From: STD1-80 sp043802745
GTDB lineage: Bacteria; Patescibacteriota; Minisyncoccia; Minisyncoccales; CG1-02-41-26
DNA length: 25,470 nucleotides
Assembly (NCBI GenBank): GCA_043802745.1
Contig: JAZDKU010000037.1
Span: 1 to 25,470 of the forward strand
Reading direction: 5' to 3'
Positions 13,358 to 20,510 of the stretch are shown piece by piece. Numbering within the stretch: the stretch's first letter is position 1; each line of letters begins with the position of its first letter. Under the pieces are notes generated by a model. That model worked only from the letters and a program-made list of their open reading frames with translations, was not told where the DNA came from and made no database searches. A program made the position numbers and the translations under genes.

Positions 13358-14829
13358 TAACCACCACAACCACAACCCTTAGCGCCAGATGGGGCAACAG
13401 TAGCATTAGTATTATTATCGCTTGGGGCTAAATCTACATTCACCACTTCTATTATTCCCGAAACCATACCCATCCAACAAGAAAATTTATACTTGCCTGC
13501 TTTGGTTGGCGTAAATTCTTTGACACTAACCTTGCCAGGAGTTAAATCAATCTGGCCATCAAATAAACTTTTAGAAATAATGGCATTTGTGCAGCCGTTG
13601 GTACCCTTATCAGCAATTTCCCACCGCACTGGCACACCTACTTTTACTTTAAAATAATTTGGCGAAAACCCGCCAGATGCTGAAGCATCCATTTTTATCA
13701 CCTGTTTGTTATCCACAACTGGAGATAAGCCCTCCTCGCTAGCATTATTCTTAACATTGCTATTTTCGTTGTTATTCTTTGGGGCAACACTATTTTCTGA
13801 CTGGACTTTTTTAGATAAAAAGTCAGTGGCGTTGGCATAGCCCAAAACATTCATTTGATTATTAGCATTAAACAAGGCAAAAAATAAAACTACTATTCCA
13901 GCTGTTTTCAAAAACCTTTCTGATAATTTTTTATTATTAACTAATTTTGTGCTTGAAAGCCCAATCGACAACAAAACCGGCAAAGTCCCCAAAGCAAAAG
14001 CCAACATAATTAAACTGCCTTGTAAAAAACTCCCAGAAATTAAAGCCAATCCCTGGGCAGTTATAGTAAATCCGCAAGGCAAAATAAAAGTTAAAGCACC
14101 CATAATAAAAGGCATATACTTGCCTTTGAAATTCTTTTCATTAGCCACATAGCGAGTCATTGATTTTGGCATTGATAACTTAAATTTTTGCAACGCCTTT
14201 ACCCCAATCATTTGCAACGCTAAAAAGAACATTAGAACCGAAACCATTAAAACTAAAATAGCCCCAAAATTAGCTGATAATTGCAACTTACTTCCAATAG
14301 CTCCCAATATTCCTCCGAATAAAGCATAAGAAACTAAGCGACCAGCATTAAACATTAAGTGAGGGGTGGAGGAAACTCCGCTCCACTGCTTGGACATGGA
14401 AAGCACCAATCCCCCCACCAAAGCCGCGCAAGTAGAAAGGCTGGCCAAAAGCCCGAGCAAGAGAAATGCAGGCAATGAAGATGTTTGACTCACATTAGCC
14501 CATTTTGAAAAACCTAATTTATTTAAAAATAGAAATCCAAATATCACCAGGGCCCCTGTTATAACAGCCATAATAATATTGTAAGAACTGCTTTGAGACT
14601 TTTCCTCGGAGAGTTTCTCACTAAAACTATAGCCGTCTTTTTCAAATAGTTTATTTAAGTAATTTGCTGATGGCCTCTCACCCCCATACTCAACCAAAAC
14701 CTCGCCTTTTTGGTTTGACACCTCCACGGCCTTGATGTTACCTTGCTCTAATAGTTTTTTCTCAATTAAAATTTCACAACTTGCGCAATGAGTTCCCTTA
14801 ACGAAATATTTTTGTTCTTTGATTGCCAT
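13357..14829 (-). CDS. HMA - SafE/DsbD-type membrane - cupredoxin fusion protein
   Basis: A 490-residue three-part protein. Residues 1-70 form a heavy-metal-associated domain with metal site GTHCASCE. The middle (about 85-330) is a six-TM SafE/TauE or DsbD-like region, including LLGLLASLSTCAALVGGLVL, with LPCGFT in a later helix (the paired Cys helices of this family). After a low-complexity linker (NNNENSNVKNN) a cupredoxin-like domain (about 375-470) has SPNYFKVKVGVPVRWEI and the ligand loop GKYKFSCWMGM. The end, GAKGCGCGG, is a further Cys motif. The protein probably passes Cu(+) or reducing equivalents across the membrane. Upstream are the sigma/3-TM genes and downstream is CopA, which supports a copper-handling operon. 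Confidence 0.85.
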   Translation of the reverse strand: MAIKEQKYFVKGTHCASCEILIEKKLLEQGNIKAVEVSNQKGEVLVEYGGERPSANYLNKLFEKDGYSFSEKLSEEKSQSSSYNIIMAVITGALVIFGFLFLNKLGFSKWANVSQTSSLPAFLLLGLLASLSTCAALVGGLVLSMSKQWSGVSSTPHLMFNAGRLVSYALFGGILGAIGSKLQLSANFGAILVLMVSVLMFFLALQMIGVKALQKFKLSMPKSMTRYVANEKNFKGKYMPFIMGALTFILPCGFTITAQGLALISGSFLQGSLIMLAFALGTLPVLLSIGLSSTKLVNNKKLSERFLKTAGIVVLFFALFNANNQMNVLGYANATDFLSKKVQSENSVAPKNNNENSNVKNNASEEGLSPVVDNKQVIKMDASASGGFSPNYFKVKVGVPVRWEIADKGTNGCTNAIISKSLFDGQIDLTPGKVSVKEFTPTKAGKYKFSCWMGMVSGIIEVVNVDLAPSDNNTNATVAPSGAKGCGCGG

Positions 14830-14882
14830 AAATTTAGAAATTTAATTCTTTATATTATTAGTACAACCAAGAACAAATTTTA

Positions 14883-15419
14883 TTACTTAATGTTGCAACT
14901 CCCTCCCGCTTGGCTATCACCCGAACAGCCACAGGTTGGTTGGGGGTTGGTGTTAGCTTTTTGAGGTAATGCGCAGATGTGGTTGGTATGACAGCCACAG
15001 CCACATTGATATAAAGGAGAAATAATCGGCAGATTTCTTAGCTGGGTATATTCCATTATCTTTTGGTGCAAAGGAGTTAAGAACACCGCCAAACTTACCA
15101 TAGCCACAGATATTAAAATAATTGCCAAACCAAGCAACAAAGGTTTTTTATAAAAAACAGAAAACTTTTTAGACAAAGCCCACGCTAATATAATGAATAA
15201 GGCAACCCCCAAAACCACTACCATCAAAAATGGAGAATACCCCTTTACTTTTAAAGCAAAACCCGTAAAGCTAGTAAAGAAAATCGCCAAAGCCATAGCC
15301 GAAATTGCCAATAAAACTAAAACTATGGCTTGAAAAATAAATAAAGACCTTGGCTTCATTTTAACTTTGCCTGCTTTTATTTTTTCTATTACTTTTTGTG
15401 AGATATCATTTGTTTGCAT
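14883..15419 (-). CDS. Three-TM protein with Cys-rich extracytoplasmic tail; candidate metal-sensing anti-sigma factor
   Basis: From the ATG at 15419 the protein has about 178 residues. A basic helical N-terminus (QTNDISQKVIEKIKAGKVKM) is followed by three TM segments (IFQAIVLVLLAISAMALAIF; FLMVVVLGVALFIILAWAL; LLLGLAIILISVAMVSLAVF). The C-terminal tail, predicted outside the membrane, carries QCGCGCHTNHIC and TCGCSGDSQAGGSC: seven Cys and two His, a likely metal site. The gene overlaps the sigma gene by 14 bp. I infer an anti-sigma factor that senses copper outside the cell. The start at 15461 would only add residues that overlap the sigma gene, so I prefer 15419. Confidence 0.6.
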   Translation of the reverse strand: MQTNDISQKVIEKIKAGKVKMKPRSLFIFQAIVLVLLAISAMALAIFFTSFTGFALKVKGYSPFLMVVVLGVALFIILAWALSKKFSVFYKKPLLLGLAIILISVAMVSLAVFLTPLHQKIMEYTQLRNLPIISPLYQCGCGCHTNHICALPQKANTNPQPTCGCSGDSQAGGSCNIK

Positions 15420-15960
15420 ATTGTTTAATAGCTTCTTTAGCTCTTTTAATTCGAACGCCAACCGTGGCTATAGGAATTTTCAAAACTTCAGATATTTCTT
15501 GATAAGACAGCTCTTGAAAATAATAAAGTAAAAGAACTTCTCTTTGTTTAAAATTAAGCTCGTTAAGATAGGCCTCTATTTTAGGAGACATCAACTTTTT
15601 TTCTGCTTCGTTTTCAATATCATCTTTGCCAATGTTGTGGTGGGGCAAATAAACATCAAAATCAAACAAGGGCAAGGGCTTCTTCTTTCTTAAATAATTC
15701 ACTGCCTCGTTGTGAGCTATTCGATAAACCCAAGGGGAAAACCTCTGCCTCACATCAAACCCTTGAATATTTTCAAATGCTTTGAGAAAAACATTTTGAG
15801 TAATGTCGTTGGGTTCATCGGGACCCTGCACCATTCTTCTAATATATTTTTTTATTTTATCTTGATATTTTTCAATCAAAAAACCAAAGGCCTCCACATT
15901 GCCATGCTGGGTCAACAGCGCCAATTGCTCGTCTGTTTTTTCGGAAAACTCGTCCATCAT
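15406..15960 (-). CDS. ECF-type RNA polymerase sigma-70 factor (copper operon)
   Basis: From the ATG at 15960 the protein is 184 residues (MMDEFSEKTDEQLALLTQHG...). Region 2 has YIRRMVQGPDEPNDITQNVF and FSPWVYRIAHNEAVNYLRKK. Region 4 has LNFKQREVLLLYYFQELSYQ then EISEVLKIPIATVGVRIKRA. The upstream start at 16047 would overlap the TrmB gene by about 77 bp and adds a Cys/Lys-rich segment out of keeping with the family, so it is rejected. It sits 10 bp after the TrmB gene and overlaps the 3-TM gene. It probably drives this operon or other metal-stress genes. Confidence 0.85.
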   Translation of the reverse strand: MMDEFSEKTDEQLALLTQHGNVEAFGFLIEKYQDKIKKYIRRMVQGPDEPNDITQNVFLKAFENIQGFDVRQRFSPWVYRIAHNEAVNYLRKKKPLPLFDFDVYLPHHNIGKDDIENEAEKKLMSPKIEAYLNELNFKQREVLLLYYFQELSYQEISEVLKIPIATVGVRIKRAKEAIKQYANK

Positions 15961-15970
15961 ATTATTACAA

Positions 15971-16711
15971 CTAAATACCTTTTTTATTACTTGCCCACAA
16001 CATTTCAAACACTTGCTTTTGCATTTGGCTAAATTCTGCATTTTCAATAACCACAGCCAAAAACTCTTTTTGCTTGCCCGAAACCATTATAACTTTTTCA
16101 TTATAAATAAACATTGTGGCTGAAAAAGAAAATTCTTTTGGCAAAAACCTAATTTCCCGTAAGCCCTTTTTCCCCTCGCTAACTCTTGTCTGAACCGATG
16201 GTGTCTCAAAATCTAGCCAGCGCAAAAAAACGCCTTGCTTTATTCGCTTCTGTGTCCAGCTTTCTTCACATTGCTCATCAACATGCTTTTTAAAATTTTT
16301 ATAAGAAGCAATCCCCAAAAGTTCTTTTGGCTTTTCTTTCAAGATATTTCCATAAACCGCTAAATATCCCTCTTGCCCCTCATAAAATCGTACTTTAGGC
16401 TTATTACCTGTTATATTGTAAATCGATTTCAACTCTGGCAAAGACTCTTTAAACATTTGGGCTCGCCTGTCGGCAATTTGCCCCAAAATTTCTGGGCTTT
16501 CAGCCATTAAAAATGTTTTAGCGCCTTTTTTAATTTGGCTAATAATTCCTTTTTCTTTTAAGCCATCAATGGCGGTGTAAACCGTAGTGCGTTTAACTCC
16601 CGACTTTTTGCCTAATTCTTGCACTGTGGCCTGGCCCAATTCCAAAGCGGCCAAATAAACCTTTGTTTCATTGTCTGAAAGCCCTAATTGTTTTAATGTT
16701 TCTATTGACAT
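15971..16711 (-). CDS. TrmB family transcriptional regulator
   Basis: A 246-residue protein. The N-terminal winged helix (about 1-65) has LGLSDNETKVYLAALELGQA, then the recognition region KKSGVKRTTVYTAIDGLKEKG, typical of TrmB. The C-terminal part (about 100-246) is an effector-binding-like domain with KVRFYEGQEGYLAVYGNILK, a pattern of TrmB-type proteins common in CPR and archaea. It is the first gene of the minus-strand metal operon and lies back to back with the small RNA transcribed to the right, so it might control both. Its ligand is unknown. Confidence 0.85.
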   Translation of the reverse strand: MSIETLKQLGLSDNETKVYLAALELGQATVQELGKKSGVKRTTVYTAIDGLKEKGIISQIKKGAKTFLMAESPEILGQIADRRAQMFKESLPELKSIYNITGNKPKVRFYEGQEGYLAVYGNILKEKPKELLGIASYKNFKKHVDEQCEESWTQKRIKQGVFLRWLDFETPSVQTRVSEGKKGLREIRFLPKEFSFSATMFIYNEKVIMVSGKQKEFLAVVIENAEFSQMQKQVFEMLWASNKKGI

Positions 16712-16732
16712 AGTTTTTTATTATATTATAAT
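16705..16732 (+). promoter_or_regulatory. Sigma-70 promoter of the small RNA
   Basis: TTGACA (16705-16710) and TATAAT (16727-16732) are 16 bp apart. It overlaps the first codons of the divergent TrmB gene. Confidence 0.75.
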
Positions 16733-16738
16733 TATATT

Positions 16739-16870
16739 GAAGCTGGCAATAATACCTTTTGAGGTGCTCGGGTGTTCCCTCCGCAGGTGTGGAGGCTTAA
16801 GCTCGGGAGCCCATCTCACTAGACGCCGCTCTGCAAAAAACTATCCTTTAACAGGGTGGTTTTTTGTTTT
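16739..16870 (+). ncRNA. Free-standing small RNA of unknown family
   Basis: A transcript of about 130 nt is framed by a good promoter and an intrinsic terminator. The body is much richer in GC than its flanks, as is usual for structured RNA here. It can fold as a rod: GAGGTG/CATCTC and CTC/GAG pair around a CCTCC/GGAGG hairpin, and GCTGGC near the 5' end can pair with GCCGC near the 3' end. No open reading frame of note starts in it. I looked for the SRP GGTCAGGTCCGGAAG loop, tmRNA ends and RNase P motifs and did not find them. A 6S-like regulator is possible, but I cannot name the family. Confidence 0.6.
16835..16866 (+). terminator. Intrinsic terminator of the small RNA
   Basis: AAAAAACTATCC and GGGTGGTTTTTT pair with two G-U wobbles around a 7-nt loop and are followed by GTTTTT. 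It overlaps the last codons of the convergent DUF3800 gene. Confidence 0.75.
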
Positions 16871-17528
16871 TAGCAAAATTTTCCCAATAATCCTTAAATA
16901 ACTCTTCCTGAGCAATAACGCTATTTTTTAATATCAAAAAGTATTCTTCCCCATTTTTACCTTTACTATAATATCTAAATAAAGCACCACAAACCCAATC
17001 GGCAATTTGAATATTTGTATTTACGCTTGAATCAATCGCCTCAACCTGAACAATTGTTTTTGCAGATAAATTTGGCGCAATGCCTACTTTAAGCATCTCG
17101 TTAAACTTAACCTGTGAAATCCCTTTAAGCGGACGAATATCTCGGGATAGCCGAAACTCGGTCTCACCACTCGGGAATAGTAAGCGAATTGCCTGCTCAA
17201 CTATTGCGGTATAAAGTAAACCTGACTCAAGTCCCTTTTTATGTCGATATTCTGCGGGAATGTTGCCGATTTTGAAAAATATATAAAAAACTCTAATATC
17301 CTGCCTAGCGAAAAAATTAAAAGTTTTCAATCTTAACTTTTCGTTTAATCCTGTATCTGTAAATTTGACTTCTGCTTTTCGACGAATTTTTTTAGGAAAA
17401 TGAGTATGTTGCCATTTGCGAAAGGCCTTAGCGGTTCTTTTTGGCTCATTGGTGATAAAACCACCAACAACAAAAAACTCGCTTTGTTTTCCGCATAAAT
17501 CCCCAGATTCATCAATAAAAATATACAT
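16848..17528 (-). CDS. DUF3800 family protein
   Basis: A 226-residue protein starting MYIFIDESGDLCGKQSEFFV. The IDESG motif and the late NIQIADWVCGALFRYYSKGK segment (about 190-205) define DUF3800, which has an RNase H-like fold with conserved acidic residues. The family is frequent in mobile and defence-associated neighbourhoods, but its biochemical role is not established. The last seven residues (KNKKPPC) are encoded by the terminator of the convergent small RNA. Its own promoter is strong, with a leader of about 50 nt. Confidence 0.85.
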   Translation of the reverse strand: MYIFIDESGDLCGKQSEFFVVGGFITNEPKRTAKAFRKWQHTHFPKKIRRKAEVKFTDTGLNEKLRLKTFNFFARQDIRVFYIFFKIGNIPAEYRHKKGLESGLLYTAIVEQAIRLLFPSGETEFRLSRDIRPLKGISQVKFNEMLKVGIAPNLSAKTIVQVEAIDSSVNTNIQIADWVCGALFRYYSKGKNGEEYFLILKNSVIAQEELFKDYWENFAKNKKPPC

Positions 17529-17579
17529 ACTATTAAATAAATGTTGTCAGAACAGCCGACAAAACTTGCTTACAAATTC

Positions 17580-17607
17580 ATTATACTGCCAATCAAAAAC
17601 CTGTCAA
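17580..17607 (-). promoter_or_regulatory. Sigma-70 promoter of the DUF3800 gene
   Basis: On the minus strand TTGACA (17607-17602) and TATAAT (17585-17580) are 16 bp apart. Confidence 0.8.
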
Positions 17608-17664
17608 GCCCTTTTATTAACAGCATATAGCCAATATAGCCAAAACCCATATTTTGCCTAAAAT

Positions 17665-17706
17665 CTTGTCAAACCCCTTGACAAGTTTTAGTGTATATGC
17701 TATAAT
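17665..17706 (+). promoter_or_regulatory. Sigma-70 promoter with palindromic operator on its -35 box
   Basis: TTGACA (17678-17683) and TATAAT (17701-17706) are 17 bp apart. CTTGTCA (17665-17671) and TGACAAG (17679-17685) form a palindrome with 7-bp arms over the -35 box, as expected for a repressor site. The divergent DUF3800 promoter has a related TGTCAAG at its -35, about 70 bp away. Confidence 0.75.
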
Positions 17707-17785
17707 ACAGTTGTAAGATTAAAAAGCAAAGAGCATAGTTCTTTACAACAACAGCCACATAAGTGGCGAAAGAGAAAGAGAATAA

Positions 17786-18082
17786 ATGCATTATACAAAA
17801 AGAGCTAAGATTAATATTCTTGCAACGCCAATTATGAAAAGTTTTCAAAGGGAAAATCTAGAACGATGGGCCGAGCAAACTTTCCCAAAATCTCCGGAGG
17901 AATACGACGAAATTCGTATTACCGTTGAGAACCGCGCGTTCTCAGTTGAGGATTACTTCTTCATAAAAATAGAAGTAGTCAAAAACGAAACTGTTGTTAA
18001 AAGGGGGACAATGTTGGCAAGCAAGATCTACCAACCAGAAGTAGCGGAATCGGATTTACACAAATTTAAGTTTGATAAGTAA
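17786..18082 (+). CDS. Hypothetical protein (98 aa)
   Basis: A small soluble protein starting MHYTKRAKINILATPIMKSF, with a charged, mixed alpha/beta composition (EYDEIRITVENRAFSVEDYF). I do not recognise a family. The purine-rich GAAAGAGAAAGAG before the ATG can act as a Shine-Dalgarno. The leader (about 73 nt) holds a small GCCAC/GTGGC hairpin. Strong, apparently regulated expression is suggested by the consensus promoter with an operator and the strong terminator. It is divergent from the DUF3800 gene, and the two may share regulation. Confidence 0.65.
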   Translation: MHYTKRAKINILATPIMKSFQRENLERWAEQTFPKSPEEYDEIRITVENRAFSVEDYFFIKIEVVKNETVVKRGTMLASKIYQPEVAESDLHKFKFDK

Positions 18083-18085
18083 GCT

Positions 18086-18146
18086 CACAGAATACTAATC
18101 TGTGGGCATGCCCTGTAGTGAGTTTTAGTCTACTACGGGGCTTTTC
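18086..18146 (+). terminator. Double hairpin terminator
   Basis: A first stem CACAGA/TCTGTG (18086-18104) is followed by CCCTGTAGT/ACTACGGGG (18111-18140) and CTTTTCATTT. The remainder to 18213 is AT-rich, with an isolated CGACCGTC that can pair with GACGGTCG in the repeat at 18214-18260. Confidence 0.75.
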
Positions 18147-18213
18147 ATTTATTTTTTATTTATTTAAATTTATTCAGTTTTGCGACGACCGTCTCAAAAT
18201 TGAATTAAATTTA

Positions 18214-18260
18214 TTTACTCCACTTTATCGACGGTCGCTGGTATCTTGAATTATTTTTCT
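18214..18260. repeat. Structured intergenic repeat, copy 2
   Basis: This is the second copy of the element at 911-957. It covers the last codons and stop of the methyltransferase gene and about 37 bp beyond. Confidence 0.6.
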
Positions 18261-18946
18261 GGTTTCTGCAAGTAAGCTAGCCAATAATTTCTTTTATAGC
18301 TTTGGCCTTGAAATTTAGCATAGCCAGTCTTTTTGAGAAGTTTTTTAATTTTAAAATATTTGCTGTAAAATTCTTTAAAGTCTTTTTCAGAAAAAACTCT
18401 TTCAGTTAAACCTAGTTCTTTAATAATATAAGTATCGTGTTCTTTCCCAGGAGAAAGCTTTAATAAGTTTTTTGCATTTTTATCACCATCTTTGCACAAT
18501 CCCCTCACAAATAAATATCCGCCTTTTTTAAGCACGCGATAAACTTCTTTAATATAGTCTTCTCTTTCTTTTTCATTTAATGAATTTGACGAAGTAATAT
18601 CTAAAATCAAATCAAAATAATTGTCAGCAAACGGATAGCTTGCCCCTATATCCCCAACAATATAGCTAACATTGTTAAGTTGCATCTCACTGACTCGGCT
18701 TTTTGCTATATCAATTGCTGTTTTTGATATATCTATTCCAACGACTGTATTACCAAGCAAAGCTAAATAGTTAGAATTTCTGCCAGTTCCACAACCCAAG
18801 TCTAAAATATTCAAACCGCTTAATTCAATTTTTTCCTCTTTTTTTAAATATTTAAAAAACCTTAAGACATCTCTTTGCGGTTCTGGCTTTTTAGTTACTA
18901 ATTTAGAATTTTTATATTCATTTTCCCAAGTTTGAGATTGAGCCAC
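18251..18946 (-). CDS. Class I SAM-dependent methyltransferase
   Basis: A 231-residue protein. Motif I is NILDLGCGTGRNSNYLALLG (about 46-65), followed by VVGIDISKTAIDIAK (acidic motif II) and NYFDLILDITSSNSL (motif IV). LKKGGYLFVRG is the post-IV strand. The fold is that of methyltransferase_11/25 enzymes; the substrate is not evident. An unusual C-terminal part is rich in Lys and aromatic residues (YFKIKKLLKKTGYAKFQGQS). It is the last gene of a minus-strand cluster after the tRNA-binding protein. Confidence 0.88.
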   Translation of the reverse strand: MAQSQTWENEYKNSKLVTKKPEPQRDVLRFFKYLKKEEKIELSGLNILDLGCGTGRNSNYLALLGNTVVGIDISKTAIDIAKSRVSEMQLNNVSYIVGDIGASYPFADNYFDLILDITSSNSLNEKEREDYIKEVYRVLKKGGYLFVRGLCKDGDKNAKNLLKLSPGKEHDTYIIKELGLTERVFSEKDFKEFYSKYFKIKKLLKKTGYAKFQGQSYKRNYWLAYLQKPEK

Positions 18947-18955
18947 AAGTTTAGT

Positions 18956-19288
18956 TTACTTTATTCCAGCACCGTTGGAAGCTGGTTTGTCGAGGGTTAA
19001 TAAAATTGGCAAGCCGTTTTCTGAGGCCGCCAAAAGCATGCCTTGGCTTTCTTGACCCATCAAGATTTTTGGCTCTAAATTTTCCACAATAATAATTTGC
19101 CGGCCAACCAACTCTTCGGGTGTATAAACCAAGCCAATACCAGCCACAATTTGTCTTTGGCCCATTTCCGCGCCTAAATCAATTTGTAGCCTTACTAGCT
19201 TATCAGACCCCTCTACTTTTTCAGCTTGTAAAATAGTGGCCACGCGCAAATTAACTTTTTTAAATTCCTCAAAATTTATAGTGTCCAT
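18956..19288 (-). CDS. tRNA-binding OB-fold protein (MetRS C-terminal/CsaA/Arc1p type)
   Basis: The 110-residue protein begins MDTINFEEFKKVNLRVATIL and contains GSDKLVRLQIDLG, RQIVAGIG, and NLEPKILMGQESQGMLLAA. This is the tRNA_bind domain seen as the C-terminal part of methionyl-tRNA synthetases. Here it is stand-alone, so it may act as a trans-acting tRNA-binding subunit of MetRS. It starts 4 bp after the uppP stop and is probably cotranscribed. Confidence 0.9.
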   Translation of the reverse strand: MDTINFEEFKKVNLRVATILQAEKVEGSDKLVRLQIDLGAEMGQRQIVAGIGLVYTPEELVGRQIIIVENLEPKILMGQESQGMLLAASENGLPILLTLDKPASNGAGIK

Positions 19289-19292
19289 AAAG

Positions 19293-20066
19293 TTAAAAAA
19301 TTATCAAGAAAAATATTAACGCCAAAGCAACGCGGTAAATGCCAAATGGGATAAAGTTATTTTTTTGGATAAACTTTAGCAAAAACTTAATGCCCAACAT
19401 TGCCACTAAAAACGAAACTAAAAAACCAATAGCCAAAAAATTAAAATCCCCCTTCGCGAAACTGCCACTTGATTTTAATAAATCATACCCAGTGGCTGCT
19501 ATCATTGTTGGCACAGCCAAAAGAAAAGAAAACTCCACAATAGCCTTTCGCGAAATGCCCGATATCATCCCCCCCACAATCGTGGCCGCAGATCGGGACA
19601 CCCCAGGCACCATGGCAATAGATTGGAAACAGCCAATTAAAAAACATTTTTTATAAGAAATATCACTTGCTGATTTTACTAAAGCGTCTTCGGGTTTATT
19701 TCTATAGATCAACTCAAACAAAATAAGTAAAATACCCCCGATTAGCAAAGCCCACAAAACAATTTGCTCGCTAGCCAATAAATAATTTTTAACAATTTTA
19801 TAAAAAATAAATCCTAAAATAGCGGTGGGTATAAAAGCAACTATTAGTTTTTTTATTGTTGCTAAATTAAAAATCTTTTTCCAATATAAAACAATCACTG
19901 ACAAAATTGCCCCAGCTTGTATGGCAATTTCAAATGTTTTTATAAACTCAGTTTGGCCAATACCCAAAAGCTTATTAGCTAAAATTAAATGCCCGGTGGA
20001 AGAAATCGGCAAAAACTCGGTTATGCCCTCCACTATCCCCAAAATAATTGTTTGCAGAATATCCAT
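19293..20066 (-). CDS. uppP: Undecaprenyl-diphosphatase
   Basis: A 257-residue polytopic membrane protein of the BacA/UppP family. Motif 1 is GIVEGITEFLPISSTGHLIL (about 11-30) and motif 2 is MVPGVSRSAATIVGG (about 151-165). Both carry the catalytic Glu/Ser/Arg residues. It recycles undecaprenyl pyrophosphate to the monophosphate carrier for cell-wall synthesis. It is intact and of usual length. It heads the small cluster with the tRNA-binding protein and methyltransferase. Confidence 0.95.
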   Translation of the reverse strand: MDILQTIILGIVEGITEFLPISSTGHLILANKLLGIGQTEFIKTFEIAIQAGAILSVIVLYWKKIFNLATIKKLIVAFIPTAILGFIFYKIVKNYLLASEQIVLWALLIGGILLILFELIYRNKPEDALVKSASDISYKKCFLIGCFQSIAMVPGVSRSAATIVGGMISGISRKAIVEFSFLLAVPTMIAATGYDLLKSSGSFAKGDFNFLAIGFLVSFLVAMLGIKFLLKFIQKNNFIPFGIYRVALALIFFLIIF

Positions 20067-20109
20067 AAAATTAAATTATTATACATTATTAGCAAACTTT
20101 CACCAAATA

Positions 20110-20139
20110 GAAAAAGCAGGCATATTTGTCTGCTTTTCC
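20110..20139. terminator. Terminator between a small hypothetical gene and uppP
   Basis: GAAAAAGCAG and CTGCTTTTC enclose a loop of about 10 nt. T runs follow on either strand. Confidence 0.7.
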
Positions 20140-20153
20140 AAAATGGTAAATTA

Positions 20154-20435
20154 CTAACTCATATATAAGTCCATAATTTTCCGATAGTAATAGCTTTTTC
20201 TTCGTTTTTCTTCTAACTCTTGTGGTGAATTAGCGATTAACACGACCTCTGCTGTTGCCATGAAAGAAGTAAATTCGGCTTCTTTAAAAATTCCTGCGTT
20301 ATGGGCGACAGTCTGTTTTGCCCCTTCCTCTGACTTTGCCCAAACATTTCCTGCGGTCTTTTCAAATTCACCCACACCGCTTACCCTGTAACACTTGAGA
20401 CCGAGCTCTTTAATGGCATCATTTAAATTTATCAT
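20154..20435 (-). CDS. Hypothetical protein (93 aa)
   Basis: A small soluble protein starting MINLNDAIKELGLKCYRVSG. Ala-rich helices (NVWAKSEEGAKQTVAHNAGI) and a basic Tyr-rich end (RRKSYYYRKIMDLYMS) follow. I do not recognise a family. A strong AAGGAGGG Shine-Dalgarno and codons such as GCC, ACC and CGC set it apart from AT-rich neighbours. It is divergent from the hydrogenase operon. Confidence 0.65.
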   Translation of the reverse strand: MINLNDAIKELGLKCYRVSGVGEFEKTAGNVWAKSEEGAKQTVAHNAGIFKEAEFTSFMATAEVVLIANSPQELEEKRRKSYYYRKIMDLYMS

Positions 20436-20463
20436 TTTTATCTGTCCCTCCTTCCAAAAAGTT

Positions 20464-20492
20464 TTGTTAATGATTTATAAAAATGTTAGAAT
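20464..20492 (+). promoter_or_regulatory. Promoter of the hydrogenase operon
   Basis: TTGTTA (20464-20469) and TAGAAT (20487-20492) are 17 bp apart, ending 18 bp before the ATG. Confidence 0.6.
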
Positions 20493-20510
20493 AAATAATC
20501 ATAAAAAGCA

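Noticed and set aside
15961..16047. Upstream ATG (16047) for the copper-operon sigma factor
   Set aside because: It overlaps the TrmB coding end and adds a Cys/Lys-rich peptide absent from ECF factors; 15960 fits the spacing and the family.
16739..16870. 4.5S/SRP RNA
   Set aside because: The conserved domain IV sequence (GGTCAGGTCCGGAAG...GCAGC) is absent on both strands.
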